Assembly: GCA_046756405.1 (NCBI GenBank) | Contig: JBHHWH010000001.1 | Location: 4,254 to 68,253, forward strand | Direction: 5' to 3' | From: JBHHWH01 sp046756405 | GTDB lineage: Bacteria > Actinomycetota > Acidimicrobiia > Spongiisociales > ZC4RG35 | Length of the DNA: 64,000 nt | Part shown: piece by piece, positions 56,388 to 64,000 of the stretch | Numbering within the stretch: the stretch's first letter is position 1 | Layout: each line of letters starts with the position of its first letter | Translations under genes and position numbers: made by a program | Notes under the pieces: generated by a model | What the model was told of the DNA's origin: nothing | What the model saw: only the letters and a program-made list of their open reading frames with translations | The model's database searches: none

Positions 56388-56804
56388 GTGATGACCGAGT
56401 TCATCGTCACGATGGAGAACCGCCCCGGGCGTCTGGCCAGCTTGGCTGAAGCCCTGGCGGCCTTCGGGGTCAACATCGAAGCGCTGGCGGCCTACGCCAA
56501 CGACGGCACCGGAACGGTGCGCCTCATCGTGAGCGACGCCCCCACCACCCGTCACGTCCTCGACGACGCCGGCCTCCACTTCGAGGAGAACACGGTCCTC
56601 ACCGCCCACCTCCCCCACCGGCCCGGCGAGCTGGCCCGACTAACCCGCTCCCTGGCCGACGCCGGGGTGAATATTGAGGCCCTGTACATCCTCAAATCGA
56701 ATCACGACGGAGTGGAGCTGGCCATCTCCCTGGACCAGCCTCCTTCGGCGGTCCCCGAGCTCGAAGTGACGGGGGGAGTGCTCTCCCTGCCCAACTCCGG
56801 GTAG
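56388..56804 (+). CDS. Tandem ACT-domain protein
   Basis: 138 residues, two ACT domains. FIVTMENRPGRLASLAEALAAFGVNIEAL is the first and LTAHLPHRPGELARLTRSLADAGVNIEAL the second; residue loops NRPGRL and HRPGEL are typical amino-acid-binding turns. There is no enzyme domain. Such stand-alone proteins are thought to sense amino acids. I extend the start to the GTG at 56388 because of the -10 spacing; the ATG at 56391 is the alternative. It is next to but not clearly linked with the glycosylase gene. Confidence 0.85.
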   Translation: MMTEFIVTMENRPGRLASLAEALAAFGVNIEALAAYANDGTGTVRLIVSDAPTTRHVLDDAGLHFEENTVLTAHLPHRPGELARLTRSLADAGVNIEALYILKSNHDGVELAISLDQPPSAVPELEVTGGVLSLPNSG

Positions 56805-56818
56805 CCGGGGTCCGTTCG

Positions 56819-56824
56819 TAAACT
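56819..56824 (+). promoter_or_regulatory. -10 box TAAACT, leaderless start of the DUF3048 lipoprotein
   Basis: TAAACT, seven bases, ATG at 56832, with no ribosome site. Confidence 0.55.
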
Positions 56825-56831
56825 GCCGTCG

Positions 56832-57926
56832 ATGCGCATCGCCATTGCCAGCGTGGTTGCGCTCGGGCTCCTCGTGTCGGCGTGTTCCCCAGCAGCGACG
56901 GAGACCTCCGTAGCAGCCACCGGGACCCAGGCGCCGACCACCACTACCACCAGCACCACTGTCCCGCCGACCACCACCTCAGCGCCGGCCACCTCCACGA
57001 CCACCACTCTCCCGCCGGGCGACGTCTCCCCTATCAACGGCCTCGAGGTGGAAGACGAGGCGCTGATGAATCGTCGGGTGCTGGCGGTGAAGATCGACAA
57101 CCACCCCAGGGCCAACCCCCAGTCGGGCATCGACCAGGCGGACATGGTCATCGAGCTGATGGTGGAGGGGATCACCCGCTTCATCTCAGTGTGGCTCCAA
57201 AGTGATGCCGAGTATCTGGGTCCGATCCGCTCGGCGCGTCCCACCGATCCGACCCTGCTCCGGGCCTTCAACGAGCCGACCTTCGCCATTTCGGGTGCCC
57301 AACAGTGGGTCCAGATCTTGGTCCGAAGCAAAGATGTTCGCCTCATAGGCGAGGTCAGGCCAGCCATGTTCCGGATCTCGTCGCGGAAGGCGCCGCACAA
57401 CCTCTACGGGGACACCAACCTGATCCGCGAATACGCCGACCAACTCGGCTACCCAGACGAACCGCCGACGGAACCGATCTGGAGCTTCGGGCCGGTGCCC
57501 GAGGACGCAGCCGTGGCCACCTCGGTGCGGATCGACTTCCTGGGCCAGATCGTCCGCTGGACCTGGGACGAGGAAAGCGGCCTCTACCTGAGGACCGCCT
57601 ACAACCGCGAGTCGACGTACCGCAATGAGGATGGCACCGAGGGGCGTGTCGGAGTGCCGGTGCTGGTAGCCCTCTACGTGGAGCAGTACACCGCCTACCC
57701 GCCCGCGGGCCAGAGCGGAACCCCCCTTCCCGCCTCCCGAACCCTCGGCTCGGGCAAGGCCTTCGTCTTCGCCAATGGCAAGGTCGTCGAAGGGACCTGG
57801 ACGCGGGGGTCGGAGGACGAGTGGTTCCGCCTCACCTACCCCAACGGCGAAGAACTGTCCGTCCCGCCGGGGAAGGTGTGGGTCTCCCTGGTCCCTGTCA
57901 CGCGAGGCCTCACCTACTCCGACTAA
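56832..57926 (+). CDS. DUF3048 (YerB-like) lipoprotein
   Basis: 364 residues. Signal RIAIASVVALGLLVSAC with lipobox V-S-A-C, then a 45-residue Thr/Pro/Ser-rich linker. The DUF3048 N-terminal domain has NRRVLAVKIDNHPRANPQSG, IELMVEGITRFISVW and YLGPIRSARPTD. The C-terminal part has VRIDFLGQIVRWTWDEESGLYLR and ends VWVSLVPVTRG. Family members such as YerB are surface lipoproteins of unknown role. Hairpin H1 follows the stop codon by two bases. Confidence 0.88.
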   Translation: MRIAIASVVALGLLVSACSPAATETSVAATGTQAPTTTTTSTTVPPTTTSAPATSTTTTLPPGDVSPINGLEVEDEALMNRRVLAVKIDNHPRANPQSGIDQADMVIELMVEGITRFISVWLQSDAEYLGPIRSARPTDPTLLRAFNEPTFAISGAQQWVQILVRSKDVRLIGEVRPAMFRISSRKAPHNLYGDTNLIREYADQLGYPDEPPTEPIWSFGPVPEDAAVATSVRIDFLGQIVRWTWDEESGLYLRTAYNRESTYRNEDGTEGRVGVPVLVALYVEQYTAYPPAGQSGTPLPASRTLGSGKAFVFANGKVVEGTWTRGSEDEWFRLTYPNGEELSVPPGKVWVSLVPVTRGLTYSD

Positions 57927-57928
57927 CT

Positions 57929-57977
57929 TTTCTGTGCGGGTTTACGGCTGGTTTTGGCCTGAAGATCCGCACAGAAA
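57929..57977 (+). terminator. Intergenic hairpin H1 between the DUF3048 and first SBP genes
   Basis: TTTCTGTGCGG (57929-57939) pairs perfectly with CCGCACAGAAA (57967-57977) around a 27-base loop. It probably ends the DUF3048 transcript and also forms part of the leader of the following gene, whose ribosome site GAGAGGG lies just after it. Confidence 0.6.
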
Positions 57978-57994
57978 GGTCTTGAGAGGGCGAG

Positions 57995-59731
57995 ATGCGA
58001 CTGAGCGTGGCGGGGTTGGCACTGATAGTGGCGTGCACCGCGGTGCCGGCGCCGGAGACCACCATCTCCACCGAGGCGGCATCGACGACGGTGGCGCCGA
58101 CGACCACCACCACGATCCGGCCGGTGCCCGACCCGGAGTTCACCATGCGGGTCTCGGTGGGTTGCATGCCTTTGTTCGACTTGATCATCGCCGAGCTGTC
58201 GATTGTGGAGTGTCCCGAATGGGGTATGCCCCTCCAGCCCTCCCTCTACCGGCTGGTCCCTCCCACCGCCACCTTGGTCCCCCTCCTCGCCGCCGACCCG
58301 ACCCCTCCCCTGGGCCAGGCCACCGACGACGGCTGGGAGATCGTGGTGACCTTGCGCCAGGGGGTCACCTGGAGCGACGGCACCGTCGTGGATGCCGAAG
58401 ACGTCGTCTACACGTATCAAGTCTTGAGTGACCAAGCCCCCTGGCGTTTCTCTTACACCGTGGAGGCGATTGACGACTTCACCGTCCGCTATGTCTGGGA
58501 AGAGAGGCCTACCACAAACATCTGGCAGTTCGAGGCCGCCCTGGCCCCCATCTTCTCCGCCGACTTCTGGGGAGCCCAGCAGGAACGACCCGAAGGTGGT
58601 TTCGGCTTCACCCCCGACCTCGAGCCCACCGCGATCCCCACCACCGGCCCCTACCGTCTGGCCGAGGTAGACGACGACTTCGAAGGCTGGATCCTGGAGG
58701 CAGTCCCCGCCTGGTGGGAGGCAGGCTCGTCGTTCACCGTGTGGCGTAACGGGTCGGTCCGCTATCGCAATCCCAACCTCGGCCTCGACGAGACCTACGG
58801 AGAGCCGGAAGGCGATGTGATAGCCGAGTGGACCGTGGGTCCCTACGCCTCCCGGGTGGAGTACTCGGTGTTTGGTGGCGTAAACGCAGAGATAGATGCT
58901 TTCCGAGAAGGTGACATCGACCTGATGCTCAGGAGCGTGGACTTCCCCTCGGGCATCCCCGACCTGGGGGCAGCCGCGGGGCTGGTGAGAAGCGTTCTCG
59001 GTGTCGACGTAGTGGTCTTCGAGTTCGATGCTCCTCCCTTCGACAATGTCGCCGTCCGCCGGGCCGCCGCCTGCGCCTTCGACCCCCAAGTCCTGGTCGG
59101 GAAGGTCCTTCCCGGCAAGGTCCTTCCCCCCACCGGATGGGGTGTCGGCCTCGGACCCTGGTGGGAGGACGCGTCCCTCGACTGCGAAGGAGTGGGGACG
59201 GGGAACATCCTCGAGGGGGTTCCCGTGGCAGGAGTTCTGGTCCGGCCCCCGGAGTACTCCCCGATACCGGCTGCCGTGGCCGCGGCGGTCTACGACTGGC
59301 TGGCTGGCCTGGGTGCTGAGCCCATCGACGGTTTCATCGAAATGGGCAGCATCTTCGATGATGACAGCGTGGCCGAGTTCACCGTCTTCGGGCTCGGCAT
59401 CGACCCCGTACGTTTGATCACCAACCCTCGCGTCCTCATCGACACGGACATCGGCTGGCAACCTCCTGAAGCGGTCGCCCTCCTCGACCAGATTCGCAGC
59501 GCCTACGACCTGGAGACCGAACAGGCCGCCTACCGGGAGCTCCAGCAACTCGTCGCCGACCAGATCCCAGCGGTTCCTGTGCTCCGGCAGACAATGGTGG
59601 AGGCCTTCAACACCCACACCATCCTCCCGCCCTTCGTCACACCCACCGAAGACGGCTACACCACACCCCTCATCGGCGGTCTCCGGAACTGGGAGTCATG
59701 GGTCGTCCCCGCCACCCGTCAAGCCCCCTGA
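57995..59731 (+). CDS. Family 5 (peptide/nickel type) ABC solute-binding lipoprotein, copy 1
   Basis: 578 residues. Very short signal (MRLSVAGLALIVAC) with lipobox I-V-A-C, then a Thr-rich linker. The SBP_bac_5 fold shows PSLYRLVPPTATLVPLLA, DDGWEIVVTLRQGVTWSDG (the family hallmark near residue 105-125), VDAEDVVYTYQVL and a late WESWVVPA. No permease or ATPase gene is nearby, so it must use a distant transporter. It is a tandem paralogue of the next gene: the first 90 bases are almost identical, while the mature parts differ widely. The ligand is unknown. Confidence 0.88.
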   Translation: MRLSVAGLALIVACTAVPAPETTISTEAASTTVAPTTTTTIRPVPDPEFTMRVSVGCMPLFDLIIAELSIVECPEWGMPLQPSLYRLVPPTATLVPLLAADPTPPLGQATDDGWEIVVTLRQGVTWSDGTVVDAEDVVYTYQVLSDQAPWRFSYTVEAIDDFTVRYVWEERPTTNIWQFEAALAPIFSADFWGAQQERPEGGFGFTPDLEPTAIPTTGPYRLAEVDDDFEGWILEAVPAWWEAGSSFTVWRNGSVRYRNPNLGLDETYGEPEGDVIAEWTVGPYASRVEYSVFGGVNAEIDAFREGDIDLMLRSVDFPSGIPDLGAAAGLVRSVLGVDVVVFEFDAPPFDNVAVRRAAACAFDPQVLVGKVLPGKVLPPTGWGVGLGPWWEDASLDCEGVGTGNILEGVPVAGVLVRPPEYSPIPAAVAAAVYDWLAGLGAEPIDGFIEMGSIFDDDSVAEFTVFGLGIDPVRLITNPRVLIDTDIGWQPPEAVALLDQIRSAYDLETEQAAYRELQQLVADQIPAVPVLRQTMVEAFNTHTILPPFVTPTEDGYTTPLIGGLRNWESWVVPATRQAP

Positions 59732-59735
59732 TGTA

Positions 59736-59790
59736 ACCTTTCTGTGCGGGTTTGCGGACCGTTTTGGCCTGAAGACCCGCACAGAAAGGT
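59736..59790 (+). terminator. Intergenic hairpin H2 between the two SBP genes
   Basis: ACCTTTCTGTGCGGG (59736-59750) pairs perfectly with CCCGCACAGAAAGGT (59776-59790), a 15-bp stem with a 25-base loop. Its loop and the sequence after it closely match H1, including CTTGAGAGGGCGAG before the ATG. Confidence 0.65.
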
Positions 59791-59804
59791 CTTGAGAGGG
59801 CGAG

Positions 59805-61484
59805 ATGCGACTGAGCATGGCGGGGTTGGCACTGATAGTGGCGTGCACCGCGGTGCCGGCTCCCGAGACCACCACAACCACCAAGGCGGCATCGACGACG
59901 GTGCCGCCCACCACCACGACGGTGGCGGTCACGACAGCGGTTTGGGCGGCGGATCCGGACTTCACCCTCCGGGTGGGTGTAGAGGCCGGAGAGGCCGACG
60001 CCTACGGCGTCCCCCAACAGCCCTCCCTCTACCGGCTGGTGCCCCCCACCGCCACCCTGATCCCTCTCCTCGCCGTCGAGGCCGAACCTCCCCTGGGTCA
60101 CGCCACAGACGACGGCTGGGAGATCATCGTCCCCCTCCGTCCCTGGGTCACCTGGGACGACGGCACTCCCGTGATTGCCGGAGACGTCGTCGCCTCCTTT
60201 CAGCGAGGAGCCTACGCCCGTGGGCTGGACCTTCTCCGCGCCGTGGAAGCCGTGGACAACCACACCGTGCGCCTCCTCTGGGAGGAGCGGCCCACCATCG
60301 AGGAGTGGCAGCTAGGAGTGGCCCTGGCCCCCATCGTTCCCGCCGGCTACACACCGGAGGCGACCGACCTCCCCACCACCGGCCCCTACCGCCTCGCCGA
60401 AGTCGACAGCGACGGCTGGGCTCTGGAAGCAGTGTCCGGGTGGTGGGAGGCGGGCTCCACAATCACCGTGTGGGAGAACGCCGCCGTCGCCTACCGTAAC
60501 CCCACCCTCGACCTCAAAGAGACCTACGGCGAGCCCGCGGGAGAGGTGGTAGCCGAATGGACCCTGGGCCCCTACGCCTCCCGGGTCGAGTACCGGGTGT
60601 TCGAGGACTTCAACGAGATCAGTGTCGCCGTAGTGAACGGCGACCTCGACCTCGTCCTCAGCAAGCAGACAATCTCTCGGGGTCTACAACTGAGCTTCCT
60701 CGAACTAGACGACTGGGCCTTCACCGGAGGTCCGAGCAGCACCCTCTACTGGGTCGCCTTCAATACGCTGAAGAGACCCTTCAACGATCTGGCCGCCAGA
60801 CGGGCCGCAACCTGCAGCTTCGACCCCCAATTCCTGGGGGAGACGGTGCTGGCAGGCGCGGGTATCCCTGCGGGTTGGGGAACCGGTCTCGGCCCCTGGC
60901 AGACGACCGCTGAACCGGTATGCGGCGCACAACGAAACCCGGGCATCCTCGAGGACCACAAGGTGAAGACGATCTCGCTGGGACCCGGATACAACCCCCT
61001 CGCAGCAACTTCCGGACTCTGGGTTGGAAAGTGGCTCAGCGATCTCGGCGCCGATGTGCTTCCTTACCCAGGATCGGACAGCTCCCCATGGCGGATGGCC
61101 GAACAGCTCGCCGATCCCGAGGCCTGGAATGTCGCCATCATAAGCACCGAGATCGACCCGATACGGCTAGTCATCGACCCCGAGGAAGTGTCACGGGTCA
61201 CCGGCTGGCATCCACCCGGTGCCCGCCTCCTCGCCGAACTCACCCACAACGCCTACACCCTCGCCACTGCCCAGGAGGCCACGAGGAGGCTCCAGCAGCT
61301 CTGGGCAGAGGATGTGCCTTCGGTCCCCCTGTTCCAGTGGAGATTCATCGAGCTCTTCAACGTCTCCACGATCGCCCCGCCCTTCCTGAGCCGGGACGGC
61401 GACGGCTACACCACCCCCCTCCTCGACGGTCTGCAGGCCTGGGAGTCCTGGGTGATCCCCGCCACCCGTCCCGCAGGCGGCTGA
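59805..61484 (+). CDS. Family 5 ABC solute-binding lipoprotein, copy 2
   Basis: 559 residues. Signal MRLSMAGLALIVAC differs from copy 1 by one residue, followed by a similar Thr-rich linker. SBP_bac_5 features: PSLYRLVPPTATLIPLLA, DDGWEIIVPLRPWVTWDDG, LPTTGPYRLAEVDSDGWALEA, ETYGEPAGEVVAEWTLG and WESWVIPATRP. Compared with copy 1 it lacks an insertion near residue 55-75 and differs in most of the ligand-binding half, so the ligands probably differ. It has the same ribosome site and leader hairpin. Confidence 0.88.
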   Translation: MRLSMAGLALIVACTAVPAPETTTTTKAASTTVPPTTTTVAVTTAVWAADPDFTLRVGVEAGEADAYGVPQQPSLYRLVPPTATLIPLLAVEAEPPLGHATDDGWEIIVPLRPWVTWDDGTPVIAGDVVASFQRGAYARGLDLLRAVEAVDNHTVRLLWEERPTIEEWQLGVALAPIVPAGYTPEATDLPTTGPYRLAEVDSDGWALEAVSGWWEAGSTITVWENAAVAYRNPTLDLKETYGEPAGEVVAEWTLGPYASRVEYRVFEDFNEISVAVVNGDLDLVLSKQTISRGLQLSFLELDDWAFTGGPSSTLYWVAFNTLKRPFNDLAARRAATCSFDPQFLGETVLAGAGIPAGWGTGLGPWQTTAEPVCGAQRNPGILEDHKVKTISLGPGYNPLAATSGLWVGKWLSDLGADVLPYPGSDSSPWRMAEQLADPEAWNVAIISTEIDPIRLVIDPEEVSRVTGWHPPGARLLAELTHNAYTLATAQEATRRLQQLWAEDVPSVPLFQWRFIELFNVSTIAPPFLSRDGDGYTTPLLDGLQAWESWVIPATRPAGG

Positions 61485-61491
61485 TCCGACT

Positions 61492-61538
61492 TTCTGTGAG
61501 TGTTTTTGCGCGCCTACACGCGGAAAGCGCTCACAGAA
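61492..61538 (+). terminator. Intergenic hairpin H3 after the second SBP gene
   Basis: TTCTGTGAGTG (61492-61502) pairs with CGCTCACAGAA (61528-61538) with one G-T pair; CGCG/CGCG may pair inside. The arms resemble H1 and H2 but with paired changes (GCGG to GAGTG with matching partners). It lies before the amidase promoter. Confidence 0.6.
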
Positions 61539-61548
61539 CAAAACCGGG

Positions 61549-61554
61549 TAGCGT
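61549..61554 (+). promoter_or_regulatory. -10 box TAGCGT, leaderless start of the amidase gene
   Basis: TAGCGT, seven bases, GTG at 61562, no ribosome site. This box sets the start of the amidase. Confidence 0.55.
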
Positions 61555-61561
61555 CCTGGCC

Positions 61562-62857
61562 GTGTTTGGCGTCACAGCAACCGATCGCGTGAGAGAAGCC
61601 CTGGAACGGGCCCATGCCACCCAGGAGACCCTCAACGCCTTCACCCACATCGACGACGAAGGCGCCCTGGGCCGGGCCGCCGAGATTGACCAACGGATCA
61701 ACGAGGGCTCCTACGCCGGGCCTCTGGCCGGGATCCCAATCGCCCTCAAAGACCTGCTCGACCAAGAAGGCCAGGTCACGACCTGCGGCTCCGCCTTCTA
61801 CCGCCGCCATGCCGACAAGGACGCCGCCTGTGTCGAGGCCATCGAGGAGGCGGGCGGGATCATCATCGGACGAACCGGCCTCCACGAGTTCGCCTTCGGC
61901 TTCTCCTCGGAGAACCCCCACTGGGGCCCGGTGCGCAACCCGTGGGACCCCAACACCTCCTCGGGTGGTTCCTCGGGAGGGTCGGCGGTGGCGGTGGCCG
62001 CCGGGATCACTCCAATAGCCATTGGCACCGACACCGGCGGCTCGGTCCGCGTCCCCGCCGCCCTCTGCGGCACCTTCGGGCTCAAGGTCACCTACGGGCG
62101 GATCCCCCTCGACGGCGTCTTCCCTCTGGTGCCCTCGATCGACACCGTGGGTCCTCTGGCCGACTCGATAGAACATCTCGACCTCCCCTACAGGGCGATG
62201 TCAGGCGACGATACCCCTGAGCCGGAGCCCCGTTCCCTCAGGCTCGGGGTCCCCCAGCCCTGGTACGACGAGGCTCCCTTGGCCGAAGACGTATCCGCTG
62301 CCTTCGGCGCGGTCATCGCTGCCCTCCGAGAGATGGGCCACCAGGTCCACACCATCGAGATGACCGAGGCCGTCCCCTCGCAGAGGATCTGGAACGCCAT
62401 CGCCGAAGAGGTCCGGGAGGTACACCGGCCCTTCCGTGAACGGGGTGAGCGGTACGGGGACGACGTCGCCCACCGTCTCGACGACGCCGAGCAGGTCACC
62501 CCCGAGGAAGCGGCCGAGGCCCGGACCTGGCGGCAGCGTCTGCGCGACCAGTTTGCCGACGCCTTCGCCACCGTGGACTTCCTCATCACCCCCACGGTTC
62601 CGGTGCGCCGCAAGGTGATCGGAGAGGAGCGCCTACTGGGCCGCCACTACCGGGCCGTACTCTCCTACTTCACCGCCCTGGTCAACCACTCCCTCCACCC
62701 CGCCATCGCCCTGCCCCTCACCGGGAGCGGGGCGCCACCGGCTTCCCTTCAAGTGATCGGGCCCCGCCACTCCGAGGCGGCTCTGCTCGGGTTCGCACGA
62801 GGGTTGGAGGCCGACGGAATCTCCCGGTTCACAACGCCCCCTGGGGAATACCCGTAG
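61562..62857 (+). CDS. Amidase (amidase-signature family, GatA-like)
   Basis: 431 residues from the GTG at 61562, fixed by a -10 box seven bases upstream. The Ser-cisSer-Lys site is intact: lysine in PIALKDLLDQEG, the Gly/Ser-rich loop NTSSGGSSGGSAVAVAAG, and nucleophile region GTDTGGSVRVPAALCG. It is shorter than GatA (about 480) and no gatB or gatC is adjacent, so a stand-alone amidase or amide hydrolase is more likely than the glutamyl-tRNA amidotransferase. The neighbouring SBPs might import its substrate, but that is a guess. Confidence 0.88.
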   Translation: MFGVTATDRVREALERAHATQETLNAFTHIDDEGALGRAAEIDQRINEGSYAGPLAGIPIALKDLLDQEGQVTTCGSAFYRRHADKDAACVEAIEEAGGIIIGRTGLHEFAFGFSSENPHWGPVRNPWDPNTSSGGSSGGSAVAVAAGITPIAIGTDTGGSVRVPAALCGTFGLKVTYGRIPLDGVFPLVPSIDTVGPLADSIEHLDLPYRAMSGDDTPEPEPRSLRLGVPQPWYDEAPLAEDVSAAFGAVIAALREMGHQVHTIEMTEAVPSQRIWNAIAEEVREVHRPFRERGERYGDDVAHRLDDAEQVTPEEAAEARTWRQRLRDQFADAFATVDFLITPTVPVRRKVIGEERLLGRHYRAVLSYFTALVNHSLHPAIALPLTGSGAPPASLQVIGPRHSEAALLGFARGLEADGISRFTTPPGEYP

Positions 62858-62961
62858 AACCAGACGCGGATAGACTTTCATATACAACAACAACCCATCG
62901 CGGCCCGCCTCCTCGGGGATGGCACTGGCCGCGTTTCATTGCGAATAAGGATGTGAGTCCC

Positions 62962-64000
62962 GTGGCCGAAGAAGAAGCCACCCCTCCCGACCCGACCTCT
63001 ACCCAGACCGTAAGCCTCGACAAGGTTGTCATCAGATTCGCCGGCGACTCGGGTGACGGCATGCAGTTGGCGGGCAATCGCTTCACCGACGCCTCCGCGT
63101 TGTTCGGCAACGACCTGGCAACGCTCCCCAACTTCCCCGCAGAAATCCGGGCACCCGCTGGCACCCTCCCCGGCGTCTCCAGCTTCCAGGTGCAGATCGC
63201 CGACTTCGACATTCTCACCGCCGGTGACGCTCCGGATGTCCTGGTGGCGATGAACCCAGCCGCCTTGAAGCGCAATCTCCCCGACCTGCGTCAGGGGGGA
63301 ACCATCATCGTCAACACCGACGCCTTCGACGAGCGCAACCTCTCCAAGGCGGGCTATGAGACCAACCCCCTCGAAGACGACACCCTGCGCGGCTACCGGG
63401 TCATCAAGGTACCCATGGAGGAGCTGACCAAGGAGGCGGTGAAGGACACCGGTGTTTCCGGGCGCAACGTGCTCCGGTCGAAGAACTTCTTCGCCCTCGG
63501 TCTCATGGCGTGGCTGTTCCACCGTCCCACCGAGCCGGTCCTCAATTGGGTCGAGGCAAAGTTCGCCCGCCTCCCCGAAGTGAAGGCAGCCAACATCGCC
63601 GCCTTCAAGGCGGGATACAACTTCGGCATCACCACCGAAGCCACCAAGACCACCTTCGAGGTCAAGCCGGCGACCTTGCCCCCTGGCACCTACACCAACG
63701 TCAACGGCAACGTCGGACTCGCCTGGGGTCTGGTGGCCGCGTCGGTCAAGTCCGGCCTTCCACTCTTTTACGGGAGCTACCCGATCACTCCGGCCTCGGA
63801 CATCCTCCACGAGCTGGCCAGGCTGCGGAACTTCGGGGTTCGCACCTTCCAGGCCGAAGACGAGATCGCCGCCGTGGGCAGCGCCATCGGAGCAGCGTTC
63901 GCCGGCGCCCTGGGTGTGACAGGCTCTTCAGGTCCAGGTCTGGCCCTGAAGAGCGAGGCCATCTCCCTGGCCGTGGCGGTCGGAGACCCCCGCAACGCCC
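62962..64000 (+). CDS. korA: 2-oxoacid:ferredoxin oxidoreductase, alpha subunit with fused gamma domain (KorA-like), 5' part
   Basis: Oxidative decarboxylation of 2-oxoglutarate (or another 2-oxoacid) with ferredoxin. 346 codons are visible, open to the right edge. The gamma domain comes first (VVIRFAGDSGDGMQLAGNRF, about 18-190, with LVAMNPAALKRNLPDL). The alpha pyrimidine-binding domain begins near NGNVGLAWGLVAASVKSGL, with YPITPASDILHELA, FQAEDEIAAVGSAIGAAFAG and TGSSGPGLALKSEAI. I chose the GTG at 62962, ten bases after AGGA; a GTG at 62953 is too close to it. Actinobacterial KorA has this gamma-alpha order, and korB should follow. Confidence 0.92.
   Translation, partial: MAEEEATPPDPTSTQTVSLDKVVIRFAGDSGDGMQLAGNRFTDASALFGNDLATLPNFPAEIRAPAGTLPGVSSFQVQIADFDILTAGDAPDVLVAMNPAALKRNLPDLRQGGTIIVNTDAFDERNLSKAGYETNPLEDDTLRGYRVIKVPMEELTKEAVKDTGVSGRNVLRSKNFFALGLMAWLFHRPTEPVLNWVEAKFARLPEVKAANIAAFKAGYNFGITTEATKTTFEVKPATLPPGTYTNVNGNVGLAWGLVAASVKSGLPLFYGSYPITPASDILHELARLRNFGVRTFQAEDEIAAVGSAIGAAFAGALGVTGSSGPGLALKSEAISLAVAVGDPRNA

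Noticed and set aside
56935..57020. Threonine/proline codon repeats in lipoprotein linkers (also 58075-58125 and 59865-59945)
   Set aside because: Simple low-complexity linkers after lipoboxes, common in actinobacterial lipoproteins; not a CRISPR or functional DNA repeat.
57923..59617. A 564-codon minus-strand frame under the first binding-protein gene
   Set aside because: Gly/Asp/His-rich shadow; the plus frame has a lipoprotein signal and SBP family motifs.

Overview
The window is high-GC DNA with dense, often overlapping genes, many GTG or TTG starts, and several genes whose start codon sits 6-7 bases after a TANNNT -10 box, as in leaderless mRNAs. An 11-bp-periodic PHO box, a BTAD/AfsR-type regulator, a nickel superoxide dismutase, a CTC-type L25 protein and a KorA-type 2-oxoacid:ferredoxin oxidoreductase all point to an actinobacterium. 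A free-living member of or near the class Acidimicrobiia is my best guess, from gene content only. I see no insertion sequence, prophage, CRISPR array or rRNA.

Layout. 1-1123: 3' part of a cysteine desulfurase. 1597-8485: phosphate block, with PHO box, pstS-pstC-pstA-pstB-phoU, then a response regulator and its sensor kinase, nearly every junction overlapping. 8514-15852: pirin, a small winged-helix regulator, a CPA2 antiporter with two C-terminal USP domains, a USP/CBS protein, an ECF sigma factor with an acidic single-pass partner, and an aldo/keto reductase. 16063-21914 (minus): a very large BTAD-ATPase-TPR-HTH regulator, a 30-residue signal-peptide-like mini-gene with a perfect Shine-Dalgarno sequence, and an orphan membrane histidine kinase. 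22143-24492: hydrolase, an enoyl-CoA hydratase pseudogene and an MDR oxidoreductase. 24584-26581: citramalate synthase behind a leader peptide with three isoleucine codons and an intrinsic terminator, then a tiny glycine-rich membrane protein.

26611-31197: SnoaL-like protein, membrane protein, enoyl-CoA hydratase and a GNAT/ADP-forming acyl-CoA synthetase. 31415-44744 (minus): a long housekeeping run (rplY, pth, glpK, pgsA, an epimerase, mfd, a peptidyl-prolyl isomerase lipoprotein, mazG, eno, a FtsB/DivIC-like gene, DUF501, ppx, tRNA-Leu). 44782-50860: hydrolases, 6-phosphogluconolactonase, a flavoprotein remnant, and a deoC-aldehyde dehydrogenase-dehydrogenase-like operon. 50889-57926: lipoproteins, EamA transporter, metG, a PGPGW protein, then sodN (minus) divergent from a fused SodX-like peptidase/AlkA-type DNA glycosylase, a double-ACT protein and a DUF3048 lipoprotein. 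57929-61538: two tandem family-5 solute-binding lipoproteins with nearly identical 5' ends and similar intergenic hairpins. 61562-64000: an amidase and the start of korA.

Most notable: the TPR regulator/mini-peptide/kinase cluster (a possible peptide signalling locus), the isoleucine attenuator before cimA, and the SodX-AlkA fusion beside a NiSOD whose nickel hook has Tyr in place of the usual Pro. Protein positions were counted by hand and may be off by a residue or two. No database search was possible, so family names rest on motifs, length and context.
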